From: Adhaeribacter radiodurans
Lineage (GTDB): Bacteria; Bacteroidota; Bacteroidia; Cytophagales; Hymenobacteraceae
Length of the DNA stretch: 64,000 nucleotides
Reading direction: 5' to 3'
NCBI RefSeq assembly: GCF_014075995.1
Contig: NZ_CP055153.1
Span: 5,022,001 to 5,086,000 of the forward strand
Shown here: positions 17,601-26,331 of the stretch, piece by piece
Position numbering within the stretch: position 1 is the stretch's first letter
Layout of the letters: each line of letters opens with the position of its first letter
Notes under the pieces: generated by a model
The model's database searches: none
What the model saw: only the letters and a program-made list of their open reading frames with translations
What the model was told of the DNA's origin: nothing
Program-made: the position numbers and the translations under genes

Positions 17601-20600
17601 AAATGGTAAATTATTGCCCAACTTTCAAAACCCAATTGATAACTGGGCGGGTATTAGCCGGGAAATCACCTTCGATACTGACTTTGATAACGCCAATATT
17701 GAATACTTGGAGTTCTGGATGATGGACCCATTTCTGCAAGTAACGAATCCGAATACCAAGCTGGCCAATATTACCGACCAGGATGGTAATGATAAAGCCA
17801 ATACTACCGGGGGTGAGTTGGTATTTAACTTAGGTAACGTTTCCGAAGATTTGTTAAAAGACCAGAACCGTTATGAGTTTGAGAATGGCCTACCCACAGA
17901 AGCATCTACGGGTACTACTAAACGGGATACCGATCCTACCGATTGGGGAGTAGTAACACGCCGTCAGTTTTTAACTGATGCTTTCGATAATAACTCTGGC
18001 AGTCGGCAATTTCAGGATATTGGCTTGGAAGGTTTAAATAATTCCGAAGAAAAGCAATTTTTCACCGGCGTTTACCAGCAATTCCCTGACCCTTCTAACG
18101 ATGACTTCCGGCACCATTTAAACCAGGATTACGATAACCGGGATGTAAAAATATTAGGCCGTTATAAATACTTTAACGGCATGGAAAACAACTCCGCCGA
18201 AAACAGTGTGGAAGCTGCTTATGCTTATCCGGATAAAGAAGATTTAAATAAAGATAATATTGTTTCGGATGTTGAAAGTTATTACGAGTATAAAATTGAC
18301 TTACGGCCCGGTAAATTAGCAGTAGGTCAGAATTATATTGTAGATAGAGTTACTACCTCCAAAGAAGGTGATTCCATAAATTGGTATTTATTCCGGATAC
18401 CCGTGCGACAGCCAACTAGTAAAGTAAACAATATTCAAGGCTTTAAATCTATCCGGTTCATGCGGATGTATTTGACCAAGTTTCAGGAGCCCGTAGTTTT
18501 ACGTACCGTTCAAATGCAATTTGTATCGAACCAATGGCGTAAATACCTGGGTTCGGTATCGGATGGAGGTGTACCCTGTACGGGTAATTGCGATACCGAT
18601 GTAGAGAATTTTACGGTATCAACGGTAAACCTGGAAGAAAACGGGGAAGCAGATCCGGGCAATATTAAATACGTAATTCCACCGGGAATTTACCGGCAGT
18701 TTGATAATTCATCGGTTACTACCCGCCGCCAAAACGAGCAATCATTGCAAATATGTGTGGATGATTTAAAAGATTCATTCGGGAAAGCAGTTTACAAAAA
18801 CGTAACCATGGATATGCTTATTTACAAGCGTTTAAAGCTGTTTATCCATGCCCAAAGCCTGAACGGTAGCACGCGCGACGATGAAGTACGTGCCTTTATC
18901 CGGATTGGTACCGATTACACTCAAAACTATTACGAATATTCCTTACCACTAAAAATGACCCGGAATGGGGAAACAGCCGAACAGGAAATCTGGAAGGTTG
19001 AAAACATGATTGATGTAGCTTTCCAGGACTTTATTAATGCGAAAGCTGCCCGTAATCAAGCGCAAGCTAGTTTATTAGTTCCCTTCCCTGTAGACTTGCC
19101 AGATGGTAGACGCATTGTAGTAGTTGGTAACCCGGATTTCAGCTCGGTGCAAGGAATTATGTTAGGGGTATTAAATCCTAAATCAACGGATCGGGCCGAT
19201 AAATCTTTCTGCGTGTGGGCCGATGAATTGCGCGTAGCAGATTTTGATAAAAAAGCTGGTTGGGCAGCAAACGCGCGGGCTAATATTAAACTTGCCGATT
19301 TAGCAAATATTTCAGCTACCGGGTCTTATACTACCGTTGGGTTTGGGTCTTTACAGGAAAAAATTGCGCAACGTGCTCGTTCCAACACGGCTCAATTCGA
19401 CGTAAATGCCAATATCACCGCTGATAAGTTTTTACCCGAAAGATTAGGTATTCGTATTCCGGTAGCAGTGCAATACGGCAAAACGACCCAGGAACCTCGT
19501 TATGATCCTTTAGATCCGGATACACCGCTCGAACAATCTTTGAAAAAGTTTACGAGCGATGAAGCCAGGCGAGAGTACCGGAAAAAAGTAGTTAATCAAA
19601 CCACTACTAAAAGCTTTAACTTACTTAACGTCCGGAAAGAAAAAACGGACCCGGATGCGAAGTCGCGCCCGTATGATATTGAAAATGTATCCTTGTCCTA
19701 CGCTTACAGTGAATTATTGCACACGGATATTTTCACTCAAAAAGATTTAACTAAAACCTACACCGGTGGTTTTGCCTATACTTTTAATGGTACTCCTAAA
19801 AACTATACTCCTTTAAGTAAAGTAGCCGCTCTTAAATCGCCGTATTTAAAATTTTTGCAGGAGTTTAATTTTACTCCCCTGCCGAGTAGGGTATCTTTCC
19901 GCGCCGACCTGGACCGCCGTTATAATGAGCTGTTCCTGCAACGGCGTACCGATCCTAATGCGCCGCCGCAACCTTTAGATCCTAAATTCGCTACTTTTCA
20001 AAAGACCTTTTTCTTTAACCGGGTTTATGATTTAAAATGGGATTTAACAAAAAGTTTATCATTTGATTACACCGCCACCAATCGCTCGGTAGTAGATGAA
20101 CCGCGCGGGCAGATTGATAGTCATAGCGAAGATCCTTTGGTTCGGGAAAGAAGCGATGTTATTTGGAAAAACTTATACAAAGGAGGCAGAACTACTAATT
20201 TTGACCAGTCCGCTGCCGTAACGTACCGGTTACCACTCGATAAATTTCCATTAACGGATTGGGTGAGCGCCGATGCCCGCTACGCCGCCGGTTATACCTG
20301 GACTTCGGGTTCCACTGTCTTAATTAGTGATACGTTGGGTTTAGGTAATACCATTCAGAACAACAGCGACGCCAGTGTAACGGGTAAAGTAGATTTAATG
20401 CGCTTGTATAATAAAGTTAAATTCTTAAAAGCCATAAACGAAGCACCTGCTACAGCTGCTGCCGGAGCCCGGCCGCCGCAACCAACTGTACCGGGTGCCC
20501 CAGCCGCTCAAGATACCACCGAGAAAAAACCAGAGTTAAAAGCACTAAAGGCTACCTTAAAAGTTTTAATGGCCGTGCAGTCTATAAACTTTACGTACCA

Positions 20601-21984
20601 ATTAACACGCGGTAACTTAATCCCGGGCTATTTACCTAAATCTAAGTTCTTTGGCTTCGATGAAGAATTTAGTGCGCCCGGCCTGCCGTTTATTTTAGGT
20701 AAACAGTTCCCATTAAGTGATTTATACGATATGGTAGATCAGAACGGTTGGTACACGGATAGTAGTCATTTACTAAATACTCCGTTTAGTGGATTACGTA
20801 CTGAAAACTTCTCGGCTCGTACCAATGTGGTTCCTTTCAAAAACTTTAACATCCAGGTAGAAGCCCGCCGGGAACGCTCCGATATTGAAGAAGCATTTTA
20901 TCGGTTAACTGTAGCGGAAGGAGGAAATAAACCATTAAATAATATTGATTCGCTGCAAAGTCCGCTTCATACTGGTTCATTTAGTACGTCCATCATTTCG
21001 TTAGGTACTATGTTTGAAAGTCGCCGGGGAAACAACTCACAAGCTTTCGATACATTTATTGCTAACCGGCAGGCAATTGCTGAAAAATTGGCCGCAGCAA
21101 ACCCGGATAAGCGCGGTGTTTATAATAATAACTCGCAGGATGTATTAATTCCGGCTTTCATGTATGCGTACTTGGGTAAAGATGTTGGCTCTTATAATCC
21201 AACCAAAAAAGCCGAAAGATCTACTAATTTATTTAAAAGTATACCGCTGCCCAACTGGCGGGTAGATTATAATGGGCTAGCAGAATTGCCTTTTATTAAA
21301 CAATACTTTAGCTCTTTCTCTTTGACGCATGCTTACAGCTCGGTGTATAGCATTAATAGTTTCTCTACTTCGTTGCAATACAAAGCGGAGCCGGAAACCG
21401 GTTTTTCTAACCAGATAAATGCTAAAAATGAGTTTATTCCTTATTACGTTATTAGTCAGGTAACGCTTATGGAACGTTTAACCCCACTGCTAGGCATTAA
21501 TTTTAAAACTCAGAAGAACGTGATTGGCCGTATAGAATACCGCACGGAACGTAATTTAGCTTTGAACATGACCAACGCGCAGGTAACTGAAGTGGGAATT
21601 AAGGATTACGTAATTGGTTTAGGTTATGCTACCACTAATTTCCGGGTGCCATTTAAAATAAACGGAGAACGTATTGTGCTTAAAAACGAATTAAATGCTC
21701 GTTTTGATTTTACCTTACGCGATAATATTACTATTCAGCGGTCCATTATTAGCGATAGCACGAATACGGGTCTGGGTACAGTCTTGAATCAACGAAGTGA
21801 TAATGTACCTACCAACGGCACCAAGCAAATTCAAATTAAACCTACCATCGACTATACAGTAAATCAGAAGCTGAATATTCAGTTTTACTTTACCCGGGTA
21901 GTATCGGAGCCAAAAATATCGAGCTCGTTTAAAAATACAGTTTCGGAAGGTGGAATTCAATTACGTTACAGCTTATCGCAATAA
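14680..21984 (+). CDS. sprA: T9SS outer-membrane translocon SprA (Sov)
   Basis: The channel of the type IX secretion system; in studied members a very large single-chain outer-membrane beta-barrel through which folded cargo leaves. The 2434-residue length is the family norm and is itself diagnostic. Visible SprA-type segments include the early FGGDFVDIQTNGNAGLKFGA, GRIGEKLKLNFNWDTKANFE, LFGVKAQLQFGRLGVTTVMS and GVSYIDDFEGAESSYSL (about residue 850), and a long C-terminal series of amphipathic strands ending in LRYSLSQ. The start is TTG (MNKSKHQVIIASVAVVTLFGW), giving a signal peptide; no ATG nearby would do so. The gene follows ruvA by 19 bases and gcvH lies downstream. PorV and PorU, its partners, are encoded about 12-16 kb further on. 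In gliding relatives SprA is also needed for adhesin export. Confidence 0.96.
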   Translation: MNKSKHQVIIASVAVVTLFGWLSEAGTLTGNYPLNLNAFRNFVTDTTLIDTTTSEGYRKSRRPDFRPKDRVGDPFSNRTSRSPLLLKNPDNVNLNVDLDDSLRYFEIKEKVGDLNFRNPTIMTYEEYTKYQQQQAIRNYWRSKAEGGVTGEKASGRSLLSPKIPVVSPLFNRIFGGDFVDIQTNGNAGLKFGARFSRNFNQSLPLRRQRTGDFEFDQNLAINVTGRIGEKLKLNFNWDTKANFEFENNIKMDYTGFEEEIIRKIEAGNVSLPLNNSLISGAQNLFGVKAQLQFGRLGVTTVMSNVRGRTDQINIQNGAQNRPFEIKVDQYERDRHYFLSQFFRDRYDRSLRDLPQLKSGITIRRLEVYITNDNRSTENLRNVVTLMDLAEADTTKTLRDQFAKAGVALTAPSSNDANNIYSRVSGNRNNNTVDETLQGAALLLQKTVDFEHVRARRLDPKEYKFNAELGYISLNIQMLPEQVLGVAYEYTLNGRVYRVGELQDDYQNVNDNEVIFLKMLKSTNPALSYPTWDLMMKNVYSLNANQITREGFQMNIIYKDDETGVDITSLKEGRSIQNVPLVEVFNLDKVNTNNDAPPDGNFDFLTGLTIDPENGRIFFPEVEPFGSYLQSKFVPGEENLVQKYVYQELYDQTQSDAQQITSKSKFFLKGRYQASATDEIALPGIQVAEGSVRVRSGGNLLTEGVDYRVDYALGRVKILNPSYLNSASNLAVEFEKAEIINPQPRAMVGARFDYALSRDIGIGATLLHLGETPYNNNRVSLGDEPSNNTIYGLDINLKKESRLLTTLTDKLPFIQTKEPSAIAFNAEFAQLLPARSKLKGEDGVSYIDDFEGAESSYSLSSSTNTNNWRLAATPAPLIGGRTGRAYADNRAHLAWYTIDQGVYYRNGNQHPNNITDGDLRNHYIRGINRKEIFPNRDLDAVNNYEYPFDLVYYPAERGQYNYNPNATDRPDAPVKNGKLLPNFQNPIDNWAGISREITFDTDFDNANIEYLEFWMMDPFLQVTNPNTKLANITDQDGNDKANTTGGELVFNLGNVSEDLLKDQNRYEFENGLPTEASTGTTKRDTDPTDWGVVTRRQFLTDAFDNNSGSRQFQDIGLEGLNNSEEKQFFTGVYQQFPDPSNDDFRHHLNQDYDNRDVKILGRYKYFNGMENNSAENSVEAAYAYPDKEDLNKDNIVSDVESYYEYKIDLRPGKLAVGQNYIVDRVTTSKEGDSINWYLFRIPVRQPTSKVNNIQGFKSIRFMRMYLTKFQEPVVLRTVQMQFVSNQWRKYLGSVSDGGVPCTGNCDTDVENFTVSTVNLEENGEADPGNIKYVIPPGIYRQFDNSSVTTRRQNEQSLQICVDDLKDSFGKAVYKNVTMDMLIYKRLKLFIHAQSLNGSTRDDEVRAFIRIGTDYTQNYYEYSLPLKMTRNGETAEQEIWKVENMIDVAFQDFINAKAARNQAQASLLVPFPVDLPDGRRIVVVGNPDFSSVQGIMLGVLNPKSTDRADKSFCVWADELRVADFDKKAGWAANARANIKLADLANISATGSYTTVGFGSLQEKIAQRARSNTAQFDVNANITADKFLPERLGIRIPVAVQYGKTTQEPRYDPLDPDTPLEQSLKKFTSDEARREYRKKVVNQTTTKSFNLLNVRKEKTDPDAKSRPYDIENVSLSYAYSELLHTDIFTQKDLTKTYTGGFAYTFNGTPKNYTPLSKVAALKSPYLKFLQEFNFTPLPSRVSFRADLDRRYNELFLQRRTDPNAPPQPLDPKFATFQKTFFFNRVYDLKWDLTKSLSFDYTATNRSVVDEPRGQIDSHSEDPLVRERSDVIWKNLYKGGRTTNFDQSAAVTYRLPLDKFPLTDWVSADARYAAGYTWTSGSTVLISDTLGLGNTIQNNSDASVTGKVDLMRLYNKVKFLKAINEAPATAAAGARPPQPTVPGAPAAQDTTEKKPELKALKATLKVLMAVQSINFTYQLTRGNLIPGYLPKSKFFGFDEEFSAPGLPFILGKQFPLSDLYDMVDQNGWYTDSSHLLNTPFSGLRTENFSARTNVVPFKNFNIQVEARRERSDIEEAFYRLTVAEGGNKPLNNIDSLQSPLHTGSFSTSIISLGTMFESRRGNNSQAFDTFIANRQAIAEKLAAANPDKRGVYNNNSQDVLIPAFMYAYLGKDVGSYNPTKKAERSTNLFKSIPLPNWRVDYNGLAELPFIKQYFSSFSLTHAYSSVYSINSFSTSLQYKAEPETGFSNQINAKNEFIPYYVISQVTLMERLTPLLGINFKTQKNVIGRIEYRTERNLALNMTNAQVTEVGIKDYVIGLGYATTNFRVPFKINGERIVLKNELNARFDFTLRDNITIQRSIISDSTNTGLGTVLNQRSDNVPTNGTKQIQIKPTIDYTVNQKLNIQFYFTRVVSEPKISSSFKNTVSEGGIQLRYSLSQ

Positions 21985-22059
21985 TTAAAACCTTTATGGA
22001 AAAAGCCGGTATTACTGTAGACCTGTAATTTAGTTACGGGAGTACGCTTATTTTATTAT

Positions 22060-22067
22060 TATATTTG
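22060..22067 (+). promoter_or_regulatory. Candidate -7 promoter element for gcvH
   Basis: TATATTTG is an exact TAnnTTTG match, 59 bases before the chosen gcvH ATG and 76 bases after the sprA stop. It suggests gcvH is transcribed apart from sprA. The -33 position lacks a clear TTG. Confidence 0.55.
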
Positions 22068-22126
22068 CTCTAACACCAATAATACTAAGGCAGTAATTGC
22101 AAAAACACCTAAATGTTGAAAAAACT

Positions 22127-22507
22127 ATGAATTTACCGCAGGAACTACGCTATACTAAAGATCACGAATGGGTACGCCTTGAAGGAGACGTTGCCTACGT
22201 AGGAATTACTGATTTCGCGCAAAGTGAGTTGGGAGACATTGTATATGTAGATATTGACACCCTTGACAAAAAAGTAAGTAAAGAAGAAGTATTTGGCACG
22301 GTAGAGGCAGTAAAAACCATTTCTGATTTATTTAGTCCGCTTACCGGTACTGTTTTAGAAATAAATCCCAAACTTGATTCTAACCCCGAAGCGGTTAATT
22401 CAGATCCGTACGGAAATGGCTGGATGATTAAACTTTCGGTCGATAATACCAGCGAAGTGGAAGAGTTATTAACTGCCGAAGCGTACGCGGATTTGGTAGG
22501 CGCTTAA
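22127..22507 (+). CDS. gcvH: Glycine cleavage system H protein
   Basis: The lipoyl-carrying shuttle of the glycine cleavage system, passing the aminomethyl group between the P, T and L proteins; also a lipoyl relay in some bacteria. The product is 126 residues and starts with the typical [18 protein letters not shown]. The lipoylated lysine is Lys63 in [16 protein letters not shown]. The frame is open from a TTG at 22097, but the ATG at 22127 matches the usual H-protein N-terminus and is preferred. lipA, needed to make the cofactor, is in this window at 48.7 kb. The VanZ-like gene follows by 42 bases and may share the transcript. Confidence 0.96.
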   Translation: MNLPQELRYTKDHEWVRLEGDVAYVGITDFAQSELGDIVYVDIDTLDKKVSKEEVFGTVEAVKTISDLFSPLTGTVLEINPKLDSNPEAVNSDPYGNGWMIKLSVDNTSEVEELLTAEAYADLVGA

Positions 22508-22549
22508 TAAAGGAAAAAGAGCTTTCGGTATTTTTACCCTTATTCTTCT

Positions 22550-22936
22550 GTGTTTTCAAAACCATATCTCCCAGCAGTAGGTTGGGCAGCGTTAATTTTA
22601 ATTTTAACGCTGCTTCCTCCTCAAGCCTTACCTAAAGTACCCGACTGGAACATAATCAGCATTCATTCGCTGGCCCACTTGTTTGTATTTATGGTTTGGG
22701 CGTTTCTGGTTTTAGATGGCTTTACCAAATCATCGGCCGGCTCCGGATTACGAACAAGCCAGATTTTTTTAACTTTATTCTTGGCGATTAGCTACGGAAT
22801 TATTATTGAGCTATTGCAAGGATTTATGCGCTTAGGCCGACAACCCGATATAGTAGATGTTGTGTACAATACAGTTGGAGCGTTGCTGGGTATTTTATTT
22901 TTTTACCTGGTTAAGGTTTATAAAAGAACAAGCTAA
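22550..22936 (+). CDS. VanZ-like family membrane protein
   Basis: A 128-residue inner-membrane protein with four predicted transmembrane segments (about 8-24, 40-58, 74-92 and 105-122). The pattern LTLLPPQALPKVPDWN, HSLAHLFVFMVWAFLV, IELLQGFMRLGRQPDIVDVVYNTVGALLG is the VanZ-like family signature, including the paired E...R..DIxDxxxNxxG motif. VanZ itself gives low-level teicoplanin resistance, but most family members have no known role, so no resistance is claimed. The start is GTG. In Bacteroidota a VanZ-like gene directly after gcvH is a familiar arrangement (recollection). Confidence 0.87.
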   Translation: MFSKPYLPAVGWAALILILTLLPPQALPKVPDWNIISIHSLAHLFVFMVWAFLVLDGFTKSSAGSGLRTSQIFLTLFLAISYGIIIELLQGFMRLGRQPDIVDVVYNTVGALLGILFFYLVKVYKRTS

Positions 22937-23055
22937 ATTGCCTTACTTAAATTAGTTTATCGTTGTTATTTAGTTGTTGTTAAGTTGCTAAACTGCCAGT
23001 AAAGACTATCTGGGCTATCAGATCAAGAGCTATGCATTAACGAACCACTTACTAT

Positions 23056-24045
23056 CTAGAACAAAGCATTCTTTAAAGGCTCTTTTTGGGCAAATGCTGT
23101 AATATTTTGTAAGGTTACTTCGGCAATATTGTGCATGGCATTTTGCGTAAAAAAAGCTTGATGGCCGGTAATCAGCACATTCGGGAAAGCCAGCAAACGG
23201 GTAAACACGTCGTCCTGAATTACTTTATCCGATAAATCTTCAAAAAATAAATCACCTTCTTCTTCGTACACATCTAACCCTAAATAGCCAATATGCTCGT
23301 GTTTAAGGGCTTCAATTACGGCTGGCGTATCAATAAGGGCACCCCGGCTGGTATTAATCAGCATTACTCCCCGTTTCATTTGGGCAATAGAAGAATCTGT
23401 AATAAGATGGTAAGTATCTGGCGTAAGCGGACAGTGCAAAGAAATAATATCAGATTGGGTATATAGGGTAGCTAAATCCGTAAATTCCAAACCAATTTCT
23501 TCGCATTCTGGTTGCTTTACAACATCATAACCCAAAACGCGGCAGCCTAAACCTTTAAAAATACGCGCAGTAGCAAAACCTATTTTACCTAAGCCAATTA
23601 GCCCTACCGTTTTTCCATGCAGATCAAAGCCCATTAAACCTGTTAACGAAAAGTTTCCTTCGCGTACGCGGTTGTAGGCCCGATGAGTTTTCCGGTTAAG
23701 GGTAAGCACCAAGGCCAAGGTGTGCTCCGCCACGGAGTACGGCGAGTAAGCCGGTACCCGTACTACTGGTAAACTATATTGTTGGGCCGCTGCTAAATCT
23801 ACGTGGTTATAACCCGCCGAACGCAAAGCCAGTAATTGCACGTTAAAATCAGCTAATTGCTGAATAACTGCTTTGTTCGCTTCGTCGTTTACAAAAATGC
23901 AAACTGCATCGTAGCCACGCGCCAGTACCGCTGTATCAGCGTGCAAGGGTACATCTAAAAAATAAAGTTCATACCCATACGTTTGATTTAGCTCCTGAAA
24001 AAATTTTTTATCGTATGGTTTCGCACTAAAAAAAACAACTCGCAT
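23056..24045 (-). CDS. ldhA: D-lactate dehydrogenase (fermentative type)
   Basis: Reduces pyruvate to D-lactate with NADH in the cytosol. The 329 residues align by eye along the whole length with E. coli LdhA: the start MRVVFFSAKPYDKKFFQELN, then AVCIFVNDEAN, VVRVPAYSPYSVAEH, the NAD-binding GLIGLGKIG, SDIISLHCPLTPDTYHLI, NTSRGALIDT with the catalytic Arg, and GHQAFFT with the catalytic His. That makes it more specific than a general 2-hydroxyacid dehydrogenase. It lies 37 bases downstream of yicC on the same strand and is probably co-transcribed. The gene faces the VanZ-like gene end to end across about 120 bases without a clear terminator hairpin. Confidence 0.92.
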   Translation of the reverse strand: MRVVFFSAKPYDKKFFQELNQTYGYELYFLDVPLHADTAVLARGYDAVCIFVNDEANKAVIQQLADFNVQLLALRSAGYNHVDLAAAQQYSLPVVRVPAYSPYSVAEHTLALVLTLNRKTHRAYNRVREGNFSLTGLMGFDLHGKTVGLIGLGKIGFATARIFKGLGCRVLGYDVVKQPECEEIGLEFTDLATLYTQSDIISLHCPLTPDTYHLITDSSIAQMKRGVMLINTSRGALIDTPAVIEALKHEHIGYLGLDVYEEEGDLFFEDLSDKVIQDDVFTRLLAFPNVLITGHQAFFTQNAMHNIAEVTLQNITAFAQKEPLKNALF

Positions 24046-24082
24046 AAGCTAGATTTCTAATTTTTTGCTAAAAAGCTTTCTC

Positions 24083-24967
24083 CTACAAAATGTTGTTGAG
24101 TTGCTCTTTAATTTTCTCGAGTTCTTCTTTCATTTCCACTACTAAGCGCTGAATAGCTGCATCGTTGGCTTTAGAACCAATGGTATTAATTTCGCGCCCG
24201 ATTTCTTGAGAAATAAACCCTAGCTTCTTACCGGTAGGCTCTGGTAAAAAAACTGTTTCGGTAAAGTAATGAAGATGGTTGATCAGCCGCACTTTTTCTT
24301 CAGCAATATCCAATTTTTCAATAAAGTAAATCATTTCCTGTTCAAAGCGATTTTCGTTGAAAGCTTCAGAGGAACTAATTTCTGCCAGATGGGCCCGTAA
24401 ACGGTTCCGAATGTTTTCTACCCGAATAGGATCCTGTTTATCAATTTCGGCTAACAAAATCCGGATACGGTCTACATACGTCATAATTTCAGTGGTTAGA
24501 GCCTTGCCTTCGTCGTTCCGAAAGTTGTTGAACTGCTGCAAGGCCTCTTCGAGTAAACTTTGCACTTCGGCCCAACTAATTACTTCGGTTTCTTCTTCCG
24601 AGGTACCAGTTAGTTGCACTACTTCCGGCATTTGCAACGCCAGTCGGAACAGTTCACTTTTATCTGCTCCTACTCTATCTGCCGCTTGCTCCAGTTCCGA
24701 ATAATACAATTGCAGCAATTCGGTGTTAATAGTATTACGCGTTTTAGCTAACCGGTTCCGATTAAAATCGATAGTCAGGTTTATTTTACCGCGTACTAAG
24801 TTCTTAGTAAGTAGGTTCCGGATTTCATGCTCTTTGTCGGCCAGAAAGCGAGGAAACCGGACTGATAAGTCCATACTTTTAGAGTTAAGGGATTTTATTT
24901 CTACTGAAATACTATATTGGTCGGTTTCGCGCTGGGCCAGGCCGTAGCCCGTCATTGATTTTAACAT
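24083..24967 (-). CDS. YicC/YloC family endoribonuclease
   Basis: A 294-residue protein of the YicC family, shown in E. coli to be an endoribonuclease linked to small-RNA turnover and stationary-phase survival. The N-terminal YicC domain is clear: MLKSMTGYGLAQRETDQYSI, then VEIKSLNSKSMDLSVRFPRF and RGKINLTIDFNRN. The C-terminal DUF1732 part is seen in LGFISQEIGREINTIGSKAND near residues 255-275. The length is normal and the ATG start is the family one. It is the first gene of a two-gene minus-strand unit with ldhA. No -7 word was found directly upstream. Confidence 0.92.
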   Translation of the reverse strand: MLKSMTGYGLAQRETDQYSISVEIKSLNSKSMDLSVRFPRFLADKEHEIRNLLTKNLVRGKINLTIDFNRNRLAKTRNTINTELLQLYYSELEQAADRVGADKSELFRLALQMPEVVQLTGTSEEETEVISWAEVQSLLEEALQQFNNFRNDEGKALTTEIMTYVDRIRILLAEIDKQDPIRVENIRNRLRAHLAEISSSEAFNENRFEQEMIYFIEKLDIAEEKVRLINHLHYFTETVFLPEPTGKKLGFISQEIGREINTIGSKANDAAIQRLVVEMKEELEKIKEQLNNIL

Positions 24968-25167
24968 CCGTTTTAATTTTTACTGTTTAGGACAGGCATC
25001 AAAAGTACACGAAAAAGCAATATTTCTATTTTTATTTTTTCTTTGCACTAATCTAATAACAATCCAATTTTAAGTTATTGTTTTAGTCTGTTAAGGAAAC
25101 TAATTTATCTAAAAAACACTTAATCTTGTGCGCTACGAAGTAAAAGCGGAAAGGTTTGTTAGCAATT

Positions 25168-25425
25168 ATGAAATTCAATTCTTATAACACTCTTAAAACC
25201 AAATGTGGTAAAGAGTTTGATAAAGACTTACTTAAGATAATAGCCTTCACTACTCATAATTTTAAGTATTCTCATACTACCTATACCATTTATAAAACGC
25301 CAGGTAATGGTTATATGCGGTGTTTACATAACTACGATGCGGTTACAGATTATATAACCGTAAATTGTGAACTCATTAGCGAGCAGGAAGCATTAACTTA
25401 TGTAAACAAAACTTATTCATTATAA
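25168..25425 (+). CDS. Small orphan protein of unknown function
   Basis: An 85-residue soluble-looking protein (MKFNSYNTLKTKCGKEFDKD...) with no signal peptide, membrane segment or motif I recognise. It contains three cysteines (in TKCGK, MRCLH and VNCEL) and many aromatic residues, and has a mildly basic N-terminal half. The frame opens at a TTG (25156), but the ATG at 25168 is the better start. It is treated as real because it stands alone between two genes with a strong dedicated terminator 14 bases past the stop and has codon use like its neighbours. It could be a lineage-specific regulator or a toxin/antitoxin-sized protein; nothing in the sequence decides this. Confidence 0.6.
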   Translation: MKFNSYNTLKTKCGKEFDKDLLKIIAFTTHNFKYSHTTYTIYKTPGNGYMRCLHNYDAVTDYITVNCELISEQEALTYVNKTYSL

Positions 25426-25439
25426 GTCTTTCGTTTAGT

Positions 25440-25470
25440 AAAAAGGGCTACTTTAAAAGTAGCCCTTTTT
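25440..25470. terminator. Strong terminator after the small orphan gene
   Basis: A 13-bp perfect stem (AAAAAGGGCTACT / AGTAGCCCTTTTT) with a five-base loop, A-run on the left and T-run on the right, so it can work in both directions. It separates the orphan gene from purQ. Confidence 0.9.
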
Positions 25471-25537
25471 ATTTCGGATTAAAGAACTAAGATGGATAAT
25501 TACCGAACAGAATTAGTTTTAGGCCAGACAAAACCCT

Positions 25538-25545
25538 TATATTTG
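25538..25545 (+). promoter_or_regulatory. -7 promoter element placing purQ on a probable leaderless transcript
   Basis: TATATTTG is an exact -7 consensus word ending only four bases before the purQ ATG. Because transcription normally begins a few bases past this element, the message should start at or next to the start codon. No Shine-Dalgarno site fits in the gap. Confidence 0.6.
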
Positions 25546-25549
25546 CACT

Positions 25550-26242
25550 ATGAAATTTGGTGTAGTAATTTTTCCAGGCTCTAACTGCGACCAGGATGTG
25601 ATCGAAGTTTTAAGCCGCACATCGCAACAACCTGTAGCCCGGCTTTGGCATAAAGATCACAACCTGCAAAATTGTGATTTTATTGTACTGCCCGGTGGTT
25701 TTTCTTACGGTGATTACCTGCGTTCTGGCGCAATTGCCCGTTTTTCCCCTATTATGCAAGAAGTTATTGCTCACGCTAATAAAGGCGGTTACGTGTTGGG
25801 TATTTGCAACGGCTTCCAGATTTTAACCGAGGCCGGCTTACTGCCCGGAGCTTTGCTGCGCAACATCGAGCAAAAATTTATTTGCAAAAACGTTTATATA
25901 AAACCGGAAACCAACTCCTTGTTGCCTACCCGGCACTTAGATATAAACAAAGCTTATAAAATTCCGGTAGCACACGGCGAAGGTCGTTTTTTTACCGATG
26001 AAGCAACCTTGAAGCAGTTAAATGATAATGAACAAGTTATGTTCCGGTATTGCGATGCAAATGGCAACACCGAAGCAAGTTTTAATTGTAATGGTAGTTT
26101 AGAAAGCATTGCAGGAATTAGTAATGCGGCTAAAAATGTATTTGGCATGATGCCGCACCCTGAACGTGCCGCTGATTCTGATTTACGAAATTTAGACGGT
26201 CTTACCATTTTTGAATCCATATTGGATACGGTAGCGGTTTAA
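25550..26242 (+). CDS. purQ: Phosphoribosylformylglycinamidine synthase, glutaminase subunit
   Basis: Supplies ammonia from glutamine to PurL in the fourth step of purine synthesis. The 230 residues are a class I glutamine amidotransferase: MKFGVVIFPGSNCDQD at the start, LPGGFSYGDYLRSGAIA, the nucleophile Cys86 in GICNGFQIL, and the C-terminal His/Glu pair in MPHPERAAD. The N-terminus matches the family exactly, so the ATG start is firm. The small subunit gene purS is 7.7 kb away and purL is not in the window, so the FGAM synthase complex is encoded at scattered sites. The gene is bounded by terminators on both sides, a one-gene unit. Confidence 0.96.
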   Translation: MKFGVVIFPGSNCDQDVIEVLSRTSQQPVARLWHKDHNLQNCDFIVLPGGFSYGDYLRSGAIARFSPIMQEVIAHANKGGYVLGICNGFQILTEAGLLPGALLRNIEQKFICKNVYIKPETNSLLPTRHLDINKAYKIPVAHGEGRFFTDEATLKQLNDNEQVMFRYCDANGNTEASFNCNGSLESIAGISNAAKNVFGMMPHPERAADSDLRNLDGLTIFESILDTVAV

Positions 26243-26262
26243 CGTTACTGTAATTAATAAAT

Positions 26263-26299
26263 AAAAAAAGCTCTTACTTATGCAGTAAGAGCTTTTTTT
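26263..26299. terminator. Bidirectional terminator between purQ and the propeller/barrel gene
   Basis: A perfect 10-bp stem AGCTCTTACT / AGTAAGAGCT (26269-26278 and 26284-26293) with a five-base loop, preceded by seven A and followed by T-run. It serves two genes that meet end to end. Confidence 0.92.
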
Positions 26300-26331
26300 A
26301 TGCTGTTATGTTTGTGCCTATTAAGCAGCTT

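Noticed and set aside
22060-22126. Glycine riboswitch before gcvH
   Set aside because: The 59-base leader is too short and shows no paired aptamer-like conserved core.
22550-22936. VanZ-mediated glycopeptide resistance
   Set aside because: Only the broad VanZ-like fold is shown; no van cluster and the outer membrane makes such resistance unlikely to be selected.
24357-24704. 115-residue plus-strand frame inside yicC
   Set aside because: Antisense shadow, Ser/Arg/Cys-rich, no start context.
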